Assembly (NCBI GenBank): GCA_037957365.1
Contig: JARHVA010001473.1
Span: forward strand, 2,968,001-3,032,000
Direction of reading: 5' to 3'
Origin: Torreya grandis
Taxonomy: Eukaryota > Streptophyta > Pinopsida > Cupressales > Taxaceae
DNA: 64,000 nucleotides
Position 1 is the stretch's first letter. The number at the start of each line of letters is the position of its first letter. The notes below the pieces were generated by a model. That model was not told the DNA's origin, searched no databases, and was given only the letters and a program-made list of their open reading frames with translations. Both the position numbers and the translations under genes were made by a program. Below, in pieces: positions 22,690 to 32,749 of the stretch.

Positions 22690-23854
22690 TGTAGTCATAT
22701 AAAATTTGGTAATTTGAGCATGGATAATGACACCCAATCCTTAGGTCCCTCTTGCTTGCTCTCATGACCCTCTTAACCTTACTTTCACTAATTCTCAATC
22801 ATCCATGGCCTTCTAGACTTGACCCTAGCTGAGCTAGGACCCTCTCTTCATGACTAATCTATCCCCCTAGGTCTTGTCTACTCAAGACAATAGTGTCAAA
22901 GTTGGAATATAGCATTGGACCCTAGGGTGTCTCCTTTTCAACGCTCCTATCTAATCTTCAAGTGTAGATTACTTTTTTCCCTTGATTTCTCTTGTTCATT
23001 GTGTCAGCCTAGTCTAATTTCATCTAACCCATGACAAATAAATCCATTCAAAAATCATTTGAAAAGGGTTATAAAATATCATTAAAACAAGCCAGAATAT
23101 AAGCAAGACCACTCAAGAAATCTTCCCTATTCTCTGTATACAACCAGCCTATACACTTTCAAGCTAATTCAAGACCTTACACCAGTCCCTAGTCATCTCA
23201 AGCTTACCTAGTTTTAACATTTATTGCATTTAAATTCACTATTGCATAAAACACTCTTAAAAGGATAACCACATATGGTTTGATCCCTCCTCAGAGTATT
23301 GGTATGTAGGCAACATGCCCACACATAGGGTGTAAAACACATCTAGTGCATCTTACACACAACAACCCCTTTTCCCCATTTCCAAAGTTTATTTTAATTT
23401 CATATAAGATACAAGTATATGAAGAATCAACCTATAGGGAGCTCTATTGATGGTGAGGACCTAAAGATCGGTATATAGGCTCACACTAAGTAGGTGAACA
23501 TAAATTAGAAAGCTTGAATCCCTAAGACAATAGTTACAAAGAAGGACTACAACACTTAAGCCTAGGGTGTCCAATTATGATGCTCCTATCTAATAAAAAA
23601 ACAAATTCCAAAATCCTATTTATGATAGTGTCCCCATCCTACACACAAATTTTCAAACCTTGTCTCAGTGAGAACAGTCTAAGATAAGATAAGTTTGATT
23701 TTCTCTGTCACTGTTATTTTTAGAAAAGGTCAAATTTTAATTTAATTTCACAAATTAGTATCTTTAATTAGCAATATTATTTACTAATTTCTCCTACTTA
23801 GACATGTTTATTAAATAAAAATAAAACTCAATTGTTCCCAAAAATAACAAATCA
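22690..23854 (+). repeat. 3' LTR of element H
   Basis: TGTAGTCATATAAAATTTGG...AACAAATCA, partner of 15209-16365, followed by the TAAAG duplication. Similar length (about 1165 versus 1157). Confidence 0.9.
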
Positions 23855-24221
23855 TAAAGCATGCACCCACTGAATATAAAAAGTATGCCAAGTGTGGATA
23901 ACATGCTTCCCAATCATGCCCCCATTAATATGCCCCAATTAAGGTGAGGTAAAAATAGGAACTAAGAGTTACCTCACCTCAAAAGGGTAAGATGATTATA
24001 AAATATGTGAATACAACCATGTAGTATATAAAAGGAACATGCCTAGGTAAATGTAGCATTGAAGCACATAAAAAAATGTAATCATATCAAGTCCTAGAAG
24101 GAACAAATGAATTTGTACCATCTTTAGGATCAAACTCATAACTAGTAAATAGTAATTTGAAGACATTTGGTTTGTATTGAATAAGTGGATTCTAAATAAA
24201 TGGTTTGAAAATTTGAGTATC
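23855..24221. other. host segment between elements H and G
   Basis: The first 100 bases complete the interrupted palindromic minisatellite (unit restart at 23855, another unit near 23,891 with 'GTGTGGATAACATGCTTCCC'). The rest is AT-rich sequence with no recognised feature. The last five bases (24217-24221, GTATC) are the left TSD of element G. Confidence 0.65.
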
Positions 24222-25392
24222 TAATCTGGGAAGATCCATATTCACTCTGAAAAATAATATACAAATTTTAGGTTGATCATTGTTATGACAAAGAGCTCAT
24301 CGAGAGATTTTTGATGCATCTCATGATTTGCAAAATAGATCCTATGTGTAAAATATATCATGCATCAAAGATCAGCTAGGGAAAGTAAAAAAAATGGGGT
24401 TTGGATAGAACATCTAGTTGGATGTCAACAAGTGATGAGTGGCCAACAAGTGGCAAGTGGATGACAAGTGGTGAGAAGAGATTGGACCATGTGGTGAGTC
24501 CTCATGCCACCATGTGGCTTGCCACCATTTAATTTCCCATGGTACATTTTTAATAGTCATTTAATTGACTATATTATTAATTAATTTATTAATTAACTAT
24601 CCTCATAATTTACCACTTCCACATGACACCTCATACTTTCCATGTACTTGCCACATGACCAATGTTCCATGTCACGTTCTGAATCCACCTGCCACATTTC
24701 ATGTCTTAGCTTCCATGTTACATGCCTCATATTCCATGTGAAACCCATAAGCCTTAAAAAAACCTACACAATACATGGTAATGAAAAATACTTGGCATAT
24801 TACACCATAAAATTTGTGGCTTATAAATATCCATAAAGCTTCCCCACTTGCCAATGTGGGATAATAGATTAGCATAAGCCACCGAAACCATGGAGGATAG
24901 ATTTGAACTATGAACTTTCCATGTAAAAGGATAAGGCACAACCACATGGGCTATAGGCCTAAACACTTTATAAAGCATTCAACATTTTATTTGAATACAT
25001 TTGAAGAAGCTAAGCAACCATAACAAAGGCTTAGAGCTAGAAAACTTGTACGAGTTGTAGAGAGTGCTAGAGGCAAAATTAGGGAAAAGTTGGAAAAGGG
25101 ACTTATATTATTTTTTCCAAAGGAACAAATTTACAGTTGTTAACTTTTCATTTTGGATATGTTTGCAAGTATTTTTCAAGCATTTCTAATACATTGGCTA
25201 ATATAGGACCCGGAGACGTAGGCCTTCATGCCGAACTCTGTTATCAAATTGAGTGTTGTGTTTTGAGAATGTCTTGAATTATTCTTGTTAAATTGATGTT
25301 TTGTAAGTCAAAATTTTAAATTATTATATAAATTAATATTGTAAAGAAAAATTAAAATACACAAGTGTATTAATGCTTAGGTTTATGGATTA
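24222..25392 (+). repeat. 5' LTR of element G
   Basis: TAATCTGGGAAGATCC...TATGGATTA (TG and CA termini both mutated). Shares 'CATTTAATTGACTATATTAT', 'CATGGAGGATGGATTTGAA' and similar blocks with the 3' LTR. 'CTTATAAATATCCAT' near 24,819 is a TATA-like element. By eye the pair agrees at roughly four bases in five over the first hundred. Confidence 0.9.
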
Positions 25393-25395
25393 GGT

Positions 25396-25410
25396 TGGTA
25401 TTAGAGTGGT
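25396..25410 (+). promoter_or_regulatory. primer binding site of element G
   Basis: TGGTATTAGAGTGGT three bases after the LTR resembles TGGTATCAGAGC, complementary to initiator tRNA-Met. Confidence 0.75.
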
Positions 25411-25532
25411 TAGTGTGTTGGGATAACTTCTATGTAGACATTGCTTTGGTACATCAAGTTTGGTCTTAGAGCTAAGTTTGTGAGTGAATTTGAGATTTTA
25501 TTGTTTTATCTAAACTCAACTACTATAGAATA

Positions 25533-25900
25533 ATGGATCCAATGCTAGCTCAAGTTTAGTTATTGCTAAATACTATTGTCATTATATTGATGTAATACTT
25601 TCAATTGTAACAACCATAACAACAAGCTGTAGAACAAAGATATGGGTTATAGATTAAGAATCTTCAATAGAGAATTGATGCTCTACAGGTAGAAATATAG
25701 TAAAAACATTAAAAAAATAAGAGGATTCATGAAAATTTAGAGATTTACAGACATTGTGCCCACCTAGGTCATACTGCCAAGTAGTGTTGGATACTACATC
25801 CTATTTAGGCTCCATTATGGTTCAAGAAGCAAAATGAGTAGAGACAAATTAAAGGGGAAGAAACCTATCAAAGAATTTGCATAGCCTAGTTCTCCTAAGA
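25533..25900 (+). pseudogene. Gypsy gag C-terminal part of element G
   Basis: From a possible start ATG at 25533 the sequence encodes a glutamine-rich segment with many stops where glutamine is expected, then a zinc-knuckle remnant 'HCAHLGHTAK', a stop, 'CWILHP' near 25,745-25,800. Plant Gypsy gags often carry C-x-L-H-P directly after the knuckle, which supports the call. The capsid domain proper is not visible, so gag is either shortened or too decayed upstream. Confidence 0.65.
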
Positions 25901-25959
25901 ATCAAGAAATAGATTAAGGATTCCTCTGAGAGATGTTACCAAGTTAGGTACCAAATATT

Positions 25960-26335
25960 ATGCTACATTCAAAAAATGAAAGTAATGAAATCAATTATTC
26001 TGATTATATTATGAATGTTATGGATACTAAATGTACTAACCCTAAACATTCATCAATTTTATGTGCTAAGACATTTGAGAAGCACATAAAGGGAATAGGT
26101 TCTAAGATGTTAGCTAAAATGGGATTCAAAGGAAGAGGCCTTGACATCAATGGTCAAGGAATTATCTAGCCTATCTAAGTGGCAAAAGACCACTCCATGC
26201 AGGATTAGGATATGGAGGCAAAGGACAAATATCCCAAGAATTTGAGTTGAAGTATTTATCAATTAGCAAGTTAGAACACCCTGAAGAGTTGGAAGAAGTA
26301 CTCTTCAAAGATGTAATAGATACATTGGATGAATA
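25960..26335 (+). pseudogene. G-patch domain of retrotransposon polyprotein
   Basis: 'TFEKHIKGIGSKMLAKMGFK' and 'GRGLDINGQGII' (26,060-26,168) are a G-patch: glycine-rich, with the pattern hhxxxGxGxGLGxxxxG seen in RNA-binding proteins such as TFIP11/STIPL1-like splicing factors. After a stop and one frame change, 'RPLHAGLGYGGKG' follows, matching the usual end of the domain, then an acidic tail to a stop near 26,335. Because it lies between a gag zinc knuckle and a retropepsin inside an LTR pair, I read it as part of the element's polyprotein, not a host gene. A captured host fragment is the alternative. Confidence 0.78.
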
Positions 26336-26379
26336 ACATTCAAATTATTCATCGAGGTATGCAAAGAAGAAATACTTGA

Positions 26380-26668
26380 ATGTATTTTTTGATTATGTAT
26401 AAGAGAGTCCTAAAAGGAAGTTTAGGCAAACTGACAAAACAAAATTACTTTTTTTTTTGAATGTACAAGAGAGTCATAAAAGGAAGTTTAGGCAAACTGA
26501 CAAAACAAAATTACTTTTTTTTTTTTGAATGTACAAGAGAGTCCTAAAAGGAAGTTTAGGCAAACTGAGAAAACAAAATTACTTGAATGTATTTTTTGAT
26601 TATGTACAAGAGAGTCCTAAAAGGAAGTTTAGGCAAACTGACAAAACAAAATTACTTTTTTTTTTTTG
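26380..26668 (+). repeat. four-unit tandem repeat with poly-T tails
   Basis: Units with the core AAGAGAGTCCTAAAAGGAAG and 'TTTAGGCAAACTGACAAAAC' start at 26401, 26467, 26535 and 26608 (spacing 66, 68 and 73) and end in 10-12 T or in GAATGTATTTTTTG. Units differ at only one or two core positions, far less than the surrounding element. Confidence 0.9.
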
Positions 26669-26869
26669 AAAGAAGAAGACATGAAGTTACATTTTTACTT
26701 CAATGCTAAGATGAAAATGTTTAAATAAGGTAAGTAAAGTTATCCACAACCCCAAATAGAGGTTGTAATTACATCTTCAATCAAGTAAAAGATATAACCT
26801 TGTCAAACAAAGTCTTGTTAGTCAGAACCTAAGATAACATTAGTGAGGGAGATGATAGTCAATGAGAAG

Positions 26870-27233
26870 CTAATAGTTTATAAATTGCCACCCTAGAAAG
26901 GTAAGAAACATTTCTTTAAAAGAATAATTGCTAAGCATTCTAAGATATATGTTATATTTGATACTAATCTTAGAATATGTTTTAGAAACCCTAGGATTAG
27001 AAACTAAGCCACATTTCCAACCCTATTCTTTGGATAATATAGATGATGGTAATAATGTACATGTAAGTAAAACATGTATAATAGGGTTTGTAATTATCAC
27101 TAAATTTTTAGATGAAGTTGAGTTAGATGTGGTTCTACTTCAATTTAGTGGAATTATCCTAGGTAAACCATATCTATCTCTGAGAAAGGTAGCCTACTCA
27201 AGAAGGAAAATCAATATGGAATTTTAAAATATA
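26870..27233 (+). pseudogene. Gypsy retropepsin of element G, truncated pol
   Basis: Reads 'IIAKHSKIYVIFDTN' (the D-T-G site changed to D-T-N), then in another frame 'LGLETKPHFQPYSLDNIDDG', 'VHVSKTCIIGFVI', 'FLDEVELDVVLLQFSGIILG' and 'KPYLSLRKVAYSR', which follow the plant Gypsy protease order through the conserved ILGKPYL. The 300-base open frame at 26928-27227 covers most of it. Downstream, where RT should begin, the sequence turns non-coding, so the pol deletion starts within about 0.1 kb. Confidence 0.8.
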
Positions 27234-27745
27234 GGATATAATATCTCATGTAAACACATTGATGGTAACTATTATAGGTAAATGGTGCCTTCAATATTTT
27301 TATACCCATGTATGTTGTAGATAGGAACATTGTAGGACAACAAAAAGATGCTATCATGAGAAGCATCAAAAATAGCTTGGAAGATAGGTTGTAGCTTGGA
27401 AGATAGTGTGAAAACATACATACATATTTGCCTTATGTTTGTAAGACCTGAATATAGGCATTTTTTATAAATACATAAGACCCAAGTATGGGCAATGTTT
27501 GTAATCATTATAGTGTTTATAAAGACCCAAGAAGGGCAATGTTTGTAAAACAATATGGATAGGTAAGACCCTAAGAGGGAAATTTTAAAATGGTGATGAG
27601 ATGTAATAGACTCAGATCTAAAGACCTAAAACCAACTAACATTCAAGAGATCATTTGAGCTAGATCTAAGAACTGAAGCCATGAAAATATCCTCATACTG
27701 AGTACCAAGTCTAGTAATAGCTTTTTGAGGACAAAAAGCCTTTTT
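27234..27745 (+). other. non-coding remnant with short repeats, element G
   Basis: Between the protease and the polypurine tract. Holds four degenerate units of 'AAGACCCAAGTATGGGCAAT' plus GTTTGTAA at about 27,440-27,575. No pol domain is seen. Confidence 0.6.
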
Positions 27746-27757
27746 AATGGGGAGGAT
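27746..27757 (+). promoter_or_regulatory. polypurine tract of element G
   Basis: AATGGGGAGGAT ends at the 3' LTR start (27758). Confidence 0.75.
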
Positions 27758-28950
27758 TGATCTGGGAGGATATATATTCACTCTAAAAAATAAGACATAA
27801 AATTTTAGGTTGATTATTTTCATGGTGAAGAGCTCATCGAGATCTTTCTAGTGTATCTCATGGTTTGTAAAATGGAGACTGTATGTGAAAGATATCACAC
27901 ATCAAAGATCAACTAGGGCAAGTAAAAAAATGGGGTTTTGATAGAACATCCAATTGGATGTCGACAAGTGGTGAGTGGTTGACAAGTGGTGAGTGGATGA
28001 TAAGTGGTGAGAAGAGATTGAACCATGCGATGGGTCCTCAAGCTACCACGTGGCTTACCACCATTTAATTTTCCATGGTCTATTTTTAATAGTCATTTAA
28101 TTGACTATATTATCAATTAATTATACTCATAATTTACCACTTCCACATGACACCTCATACTTTCCACATACTTGCCACATGACCAATGTTTCATGTCATG
28201 TTCTAAATCCACTTTCCACGTTTCATGTCTTAGCTTCCATGTTACATGCTTCATATTCCATGTGAAAAATAACATTCTACTACATACTCCATGTGAAACC
28301 GATAATCCTTCATAAACCCCATGCAATACATGGTAATGAAAAATACTTGGAATATTACACCATAAACTTCATGGCTTATAAATATCCATGAATCCTCCCC
28401 ACTTACCAATGTGGGACAATAGATTAGCATAAGCCACCGAAACCATGGAGGATGGATTTGAATCATGAGCCTTATGTGTAAAAGGATAAGGCCCAACCGC
28501 ATGGGTAACAGACATAAACACTATATAAAGCATTCAACATTGTATTTGAACACATTCAAAGAATCTAAGCAGCCATAGCAAAGTCTTAGAGCTAGAAAGA
28601 TTGTATGAGTTGCAGAGAATGCCAGAGGTAGAATTGGGGAAAAGTCCAAAAAGGGACTTATATTATTTTTTGCCAAGGAATAACTTCCCAATTTTTCACT
28701 TTTCATTTTGGAGATGCTTTTAAGTATTTTTAAAGCATTTTTCCTAATACATCAAATGATATAGGACCTAGAGACATAAGCCTTTGTGTGGAACTCTGTT
28801 ATCAAATTGCGTGTTGTGTTTTGAGAATGTCTTGAATTATTATTGTTAAATTGATGTTTCATAAGTCAAAATTTTAAATGATTCCTTAAATTAATATTGT
28901 AAATCAAAATTGAAATATGCAAGAATATTATTACTTAAGTTTATAGATTA
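27758..28950 (+). repeat. 3' LTR of element G
   Basis: TGATCTGGGAGGATAT...TATAGATTA, followed by GTATC (28951-28955). Partner of 24222-25392. The termini keep TG but the final CA is TA. Confidence 0.92.
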
Positions 28951-28998
28951 GTATCTATGTATGAAAAACCAACTGCACCATAGGTTGGAGCTTCTTTC

Positions 28999-29861
28999 TA
29001 TGATCTAGGAATTTGACTCAAGAGAGTATGGTTAGTATGGTGTTAGTTCCAAAATGAAAAAAAATGAAATAAACACACTAACTAGCATAACATATTTAGT
29101 CTTAGACACTAGGTAGAGCTTAGTTAACAAACATGATTAAAACACACAACTAAAATGCAAAACAAACTCTATTTTACCTTCTTTGGATGCTCTAAAATGC
29201 TTGTTGTAGTGGTTTGCTTGGGTTGTTCTCATAAATTCCTCATCAATGGAAGCTTGGCTACCTCCATCTCTCCTTGGCACCTTTGGATTATGGCTTGGAT
29301 TAGAATCAATTTGTCATGGTAATACTAATTAAAATGGTTTTTTGAAGATATTTTTTCATTATAACTTTGCACCAAAATAAGTTAGAAATGATGTGGTAAG
29401 GCCTCCTATATATAGATTTTTGTAAATGTCTAGAATCAACTTAAACCATCCATCTTAGGATTGAGATGTGTGGCTAAGGATTATTCCAATTTTACAATTA
29501 AAATTGATAAATAGGATCATCAATATTTGGGATAGAGGAATAATTAAGAGGCATGCAGGGCATGAATCTTGATATTTGTGGCATTTATGGCCTAGGGATG
29601 TCTTCCCAAGAAATGAGGTCGCTTGATGATGTAGATATTCAATATCCAATTCCAAAAATAATTTTTCAACAAGTTTCCATGGAATTCTTAATTAGGCCTT
29701 GATTTGGATTAATTAGATCTTAATCATGATTAATCACTTTGTGCACAAATTACTCAAATTGATTAGAATGCCTTGTTATTGGTCTAAAATTTGACTAGAT
29801 TGGAATTGGAAGTGATGTTAGATGCATTAGATCCATTATCCCATTTAGGATGCTACATGGA
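28999..29861 (-). repeat. Truncated Tat LTR (copy B)
   Basis: Reverse-complement copy of the LTR at 5664-6868 and 49118-50292. It starts at the LTR 3' end ('ATCTAGGAATTTGACTC') and runs to 'CCATTATCCCATTTAGGATG', lacking about the first 300 bases of the LTR. No internal region or TSD is attached, so it is a truncated solo LTR or an edge left by recombination. Confidence 0.85.
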
Positions 29862-30165
29862 TCAGTTTCAATAAAATTTTAAACCTAATTTGGATTTTAT
29901 AAATCCTACTCGGGTAGATAGGGTTAAGGATATAAAAATGATAGGGCACAAGGGTGAATATCATATCTACAATTGGCCAATTAATGTGCTAAACTCTTAT
30001 GTACCATACGCTAATTTTTTTAAACTAAGATTTTTTATTAATGGAAAGCACAACTATGCTAGATATAGAAAATTATGTAAAAGAGAGTACTTATCTAGTT
30101 TTGATGATGGATTTGGTATAAGCATAAATCAATCAAGAAGATAGTTCTAGATCTATCATTAGATT
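29862..30165 (+). other. unidentified segment with short open frame
   Basis: Contains an open frame of 84 codons at 29890-30144 ('RVDRVKDIKMIGHKGEYHIY', later 'YARYRKLCKREYLSSFDDGF'). I do not recognise it. The composition is lysine/tyrosine-rich and the frame has no flanking signals, so it may be fortuitous or a fragment of an unknown element. Confidence 0.3.
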
Positions 30166-31145
30166 CTATATCTGGTGCCTCTAGCTCTCTAGACACTTGC
30201 ATCAGCTTGGGACAATTACCATGATGCTAGTGTCTAAGTTAAATTCTAGTGACCTAGATATAATATTCACTCCTGAAAGATGTGATCAATTGGATGCTTA
30301 TTGGTTTGCCTTTGCCTTTACTCTAGTGCATTTAGATCTGGGTCATGGACTTTCACTCTTTATGGAATAGTAAAACCTTAGATTTCCATCTTCAATGTGA
30401 TCTCAAGGGAAAATGGGTTAGTGGGAACATGGTGTCCTAATATATAATGAACCTATTATCAAAGGGCACTACCTACATATCCAATACTATATAAGAGGGC
30501 CTTAGACTCATGTAGTTCTCCCCTACATGTTGGCTTGTGAAATGCATGTAAAGAAAGTATAATACTGACCTAGTTTGTAACTTGGTAAATATGACCTTAT
30601 GATTGATCCTTTAGTACATCAAACCTATAGATGGGCTATTCATTTTAATGACATAAGAATAAGGTAGAATAAGAAAGTTTTTGGTAAATTTAGTGCTTCT
30701 TGAATGTCTTTTGTTTTGATTTATAGGTGAGAAATGAATGAGAGTTGATATTATATTTATACCAATCCTATCAAGAAATAACTTGAATTAAAGCACTTAG
30801 GCCAACCATTGTGATATGTTTCATTTTCAAATTGTAAATTGGATGATTTAGGGGATTGGGAACTTGTGTTGAGTTAGGAAAGTAACATCAATGGTACTAT
30901 ATATCCCAAACATTAGTGTTTAGGGAGAAAGAGAGAAGACACATGCTCATAAATTGTAGAGGTGTAATAAAAGTATATTTTAAGCATTCTAGGCTAGATG
31001 GGATGTGTGTGTCATCAATATAATGCTAGTCAAACTAAGAGATAGGCCAAGGGGCATAATATAGAGTATATTAAAGGCTTATGGAAGAAAGGCATGTGTA
31101 TAACTAATAGGAATAACTAGGGTTTGAGTTTTCCATGTGTATAAT
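30166..31145. repeat. F-family repeat copy 1 (possible LTR)
   Basis: Aligns in pieces with 32,750-33,450 ('GACACTTGCATCA', 'GAGGGCCTTAGACATATGTA'-like text, 'TAGCTTGTAACTTG') and with the interrupted host at 6869-6948/14,089-14,240. It flanks the gag remnant at 31,150-32,254 on one side, with the second copy on the other, as an LTR pair would. Termini were not found. Confidence 0.5.
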
Positions 31146-31149
31146 ATTG

Positions 31150-32254
31150 AGGTGCTACATAATCACAAAATATCATCTACATGGAGAAATCAAAATTTTC
31201 TTAAATATGTCTTGAATATCTTTATCTACCATTGGATTTTTCATTTTGGCCAACATTATCTTATACCTCAAGACATATTCTTTAATGAGTTAATTTGTTC
31301 CTTGTTTAATCTTCTAAATTTATGCATATGACATATTTTAAGTAATGTTGATTGAAAAATGTGCTAAAAATGGTCAGCTAGGGATTTGAATGCTCTTACT
31401 AATTGTATTACAAGATCATAGAACCATATCAAAGCATAGCCTATTAGGCTTTTGAGAAATAATTTCATCAAAAGTTTGACATTATAAGCATAATCAAGGG
31501 ATGTTAGATAAAAGGATCAAAGATGTTTTGTAGGATCAACCTTGCAATCATAATGAATGAACTTGGGTGTAGTAAAACCAGTCAAAAAGTAGTGTAGAGA
31601 TATCTCAAGTACAATCATGCTATGTAATAAATCTTTTTAATCAATAGAATGGGGTGATTTCATATAATTTTACTCAATGATGGTAACCTTAGCTTCCAAA
31701 TTTTTTATAATTTGTACAAGATCTTGTGAATTTTGGACACTAAGGTGTGAAGGTTGAGAAGTTGCCAAAGGGGATGCAAGCACTTGTGTTAAAATAGGCA
31801 TTGAAACTTGTAATTGGGTTTAAGTAGTAATGGTTTCCATATAAGATGTATAAATCATTGTATTAGTTTCAAGGAATAATGGTTTAAACACAATCCATGT
31901 CTCCACTAGATGTAGTATGTAATCTTATGCTTATGGAGAGATATAATAGAATTAAGGATCCATAAGGGATGTGCTCTAATAACATGATAAATATATGCAC
32001 CTAGTTGTTCATACATGTTTTAGGTGTTTTAGTATCCAATATAGTATGGATGATCTTATGAATATCTTTAGGGCTTTCATGAATATTCTCATGAAATAAT
32101 GCAATATATTTAGATTGTTCTTGATCTATTTATTCATTTTCATTATCTTCATATATTTGATTATCTTCATGACCAAATATATCTTATATAATAAGTTTTC
32201 ATTATGTGGCTCATTATCATTATTTTCACTCTCATTATTAGTAAAATTTGACAT
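31150..32254 (-). pseudogene. Gypsy gag remnant, minus strand
   Basis: Start ATG at 32252-32254 leads an acidic, asparagine-rich N-terminus ('NNESENNDNEPHNEN'), then a glutamine-rich part ('SMPILTQVLASPLATSQPSH', 'NLEAKVTIIE') and the capsid domain near 31,150-31,570: 'HYDCKVDPTKHL', 'LDYAYNVKLLMKLFLKSLIG', 'YALIWFYDL', 'RAFKSLADHF' and 'KIFKTYLRKF'. That is the retrotransposon gag pattern, close to the gag of element H. Several stops and frame changes are present. Nothing recognisable as protease or RT follows on the minus strand before the F repeat at 31,145. Confidence 0.78.
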
Positions 32255-32749
32255 GGTTATAGCTCAAGATTTTTTAGATGGTATAAGGGGAAGCTCAAGA
32301 TGTTAAATAGAGACAACACCTATTCTAACATCATACCTAGGTTGCATGCTAATAATAGAAAAAATATGAATAAATACAATAAGTAAATAAATTAAGAGGC
32401 TAAGAACCCTAGAGGAAACTAAGATTTGCATAGGAAGACTTAGAGATTGGGTTAACCAAATGTTTTACCATTTATGGAAAGAGTTAATGGGGAATATCTT
32501 AAACAAAAATGGATTAAAATATTCCTAAAGCATGATAATTAAATAATTTAGATTATAATATTCAATTACAGTGCTCAATTATGAAAAATGTTAAATATAA
32601 AAAGTATAATTCTAGACAATATTTTGATTGCATAATCACAAAGAACAAATAATACTTGGATTATATAATGATTTGAAGGTAGATTTGAAATGTAAATGTG
32701 TGTAAATAGGTTGTTTGATGCTCAATAACTAGTCATTAGATTTTATAAA
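32255..32749. other. AT-rich stretch, no feature recognised
   Basis: Probably the leader of the minus-strand gag. No primer site could be identified. Confidence 0.4.

Larger units (their letters stand above)
15209..23854 (+). mobile_element. Gypsy element 'H' with gag and protease but no visible pol
   Basis: An 8.6 kb LTR element with LTRs 15209-16365 and 22690-23854, both TGTAGT...CA, and a TSD of CAAAG (15204-15208) and TAAAG (23855-23859) with one change. Joining the flanks restores a minisatellite unit, which confirms the insertion. The inside holds a leader with tandem repeats, gag, protease, then 3.4 kb without RT, RNase H or integrase. It resembles a non-autonomous derivative that kept gag and protease. 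I cannot exclude a deletion of pol after insertion. Confidence 0.88.
24222..28950 (+). mobile_element. Internally deleted Gypsy element 'G' with G-patch
   Basis: A 4.7 kb LTR element. LTRs 24222-25392 and 27758-28950 are followed and preceded by an initiator-Met-like primer site and a polypurine tract respectively. The TSD GTATC is perfect (24217-24221 and 28951-28955). Inside only 2.4 kb remains: gag end with zinc knuckle, a G-patch domain, a tandem repeat, a retropepsin remnant, then non-coding sequence. RT, RNase H and integrase are absent. Confidence 0.9.

Noticed and set aside
26060..26170. Host splicing-factor gene (TFIP11/STIPL1-like)
   Set aside because: Only the G-patch is present, without introns or other domains, inside an LTR pair and next to gag and protease remnants.
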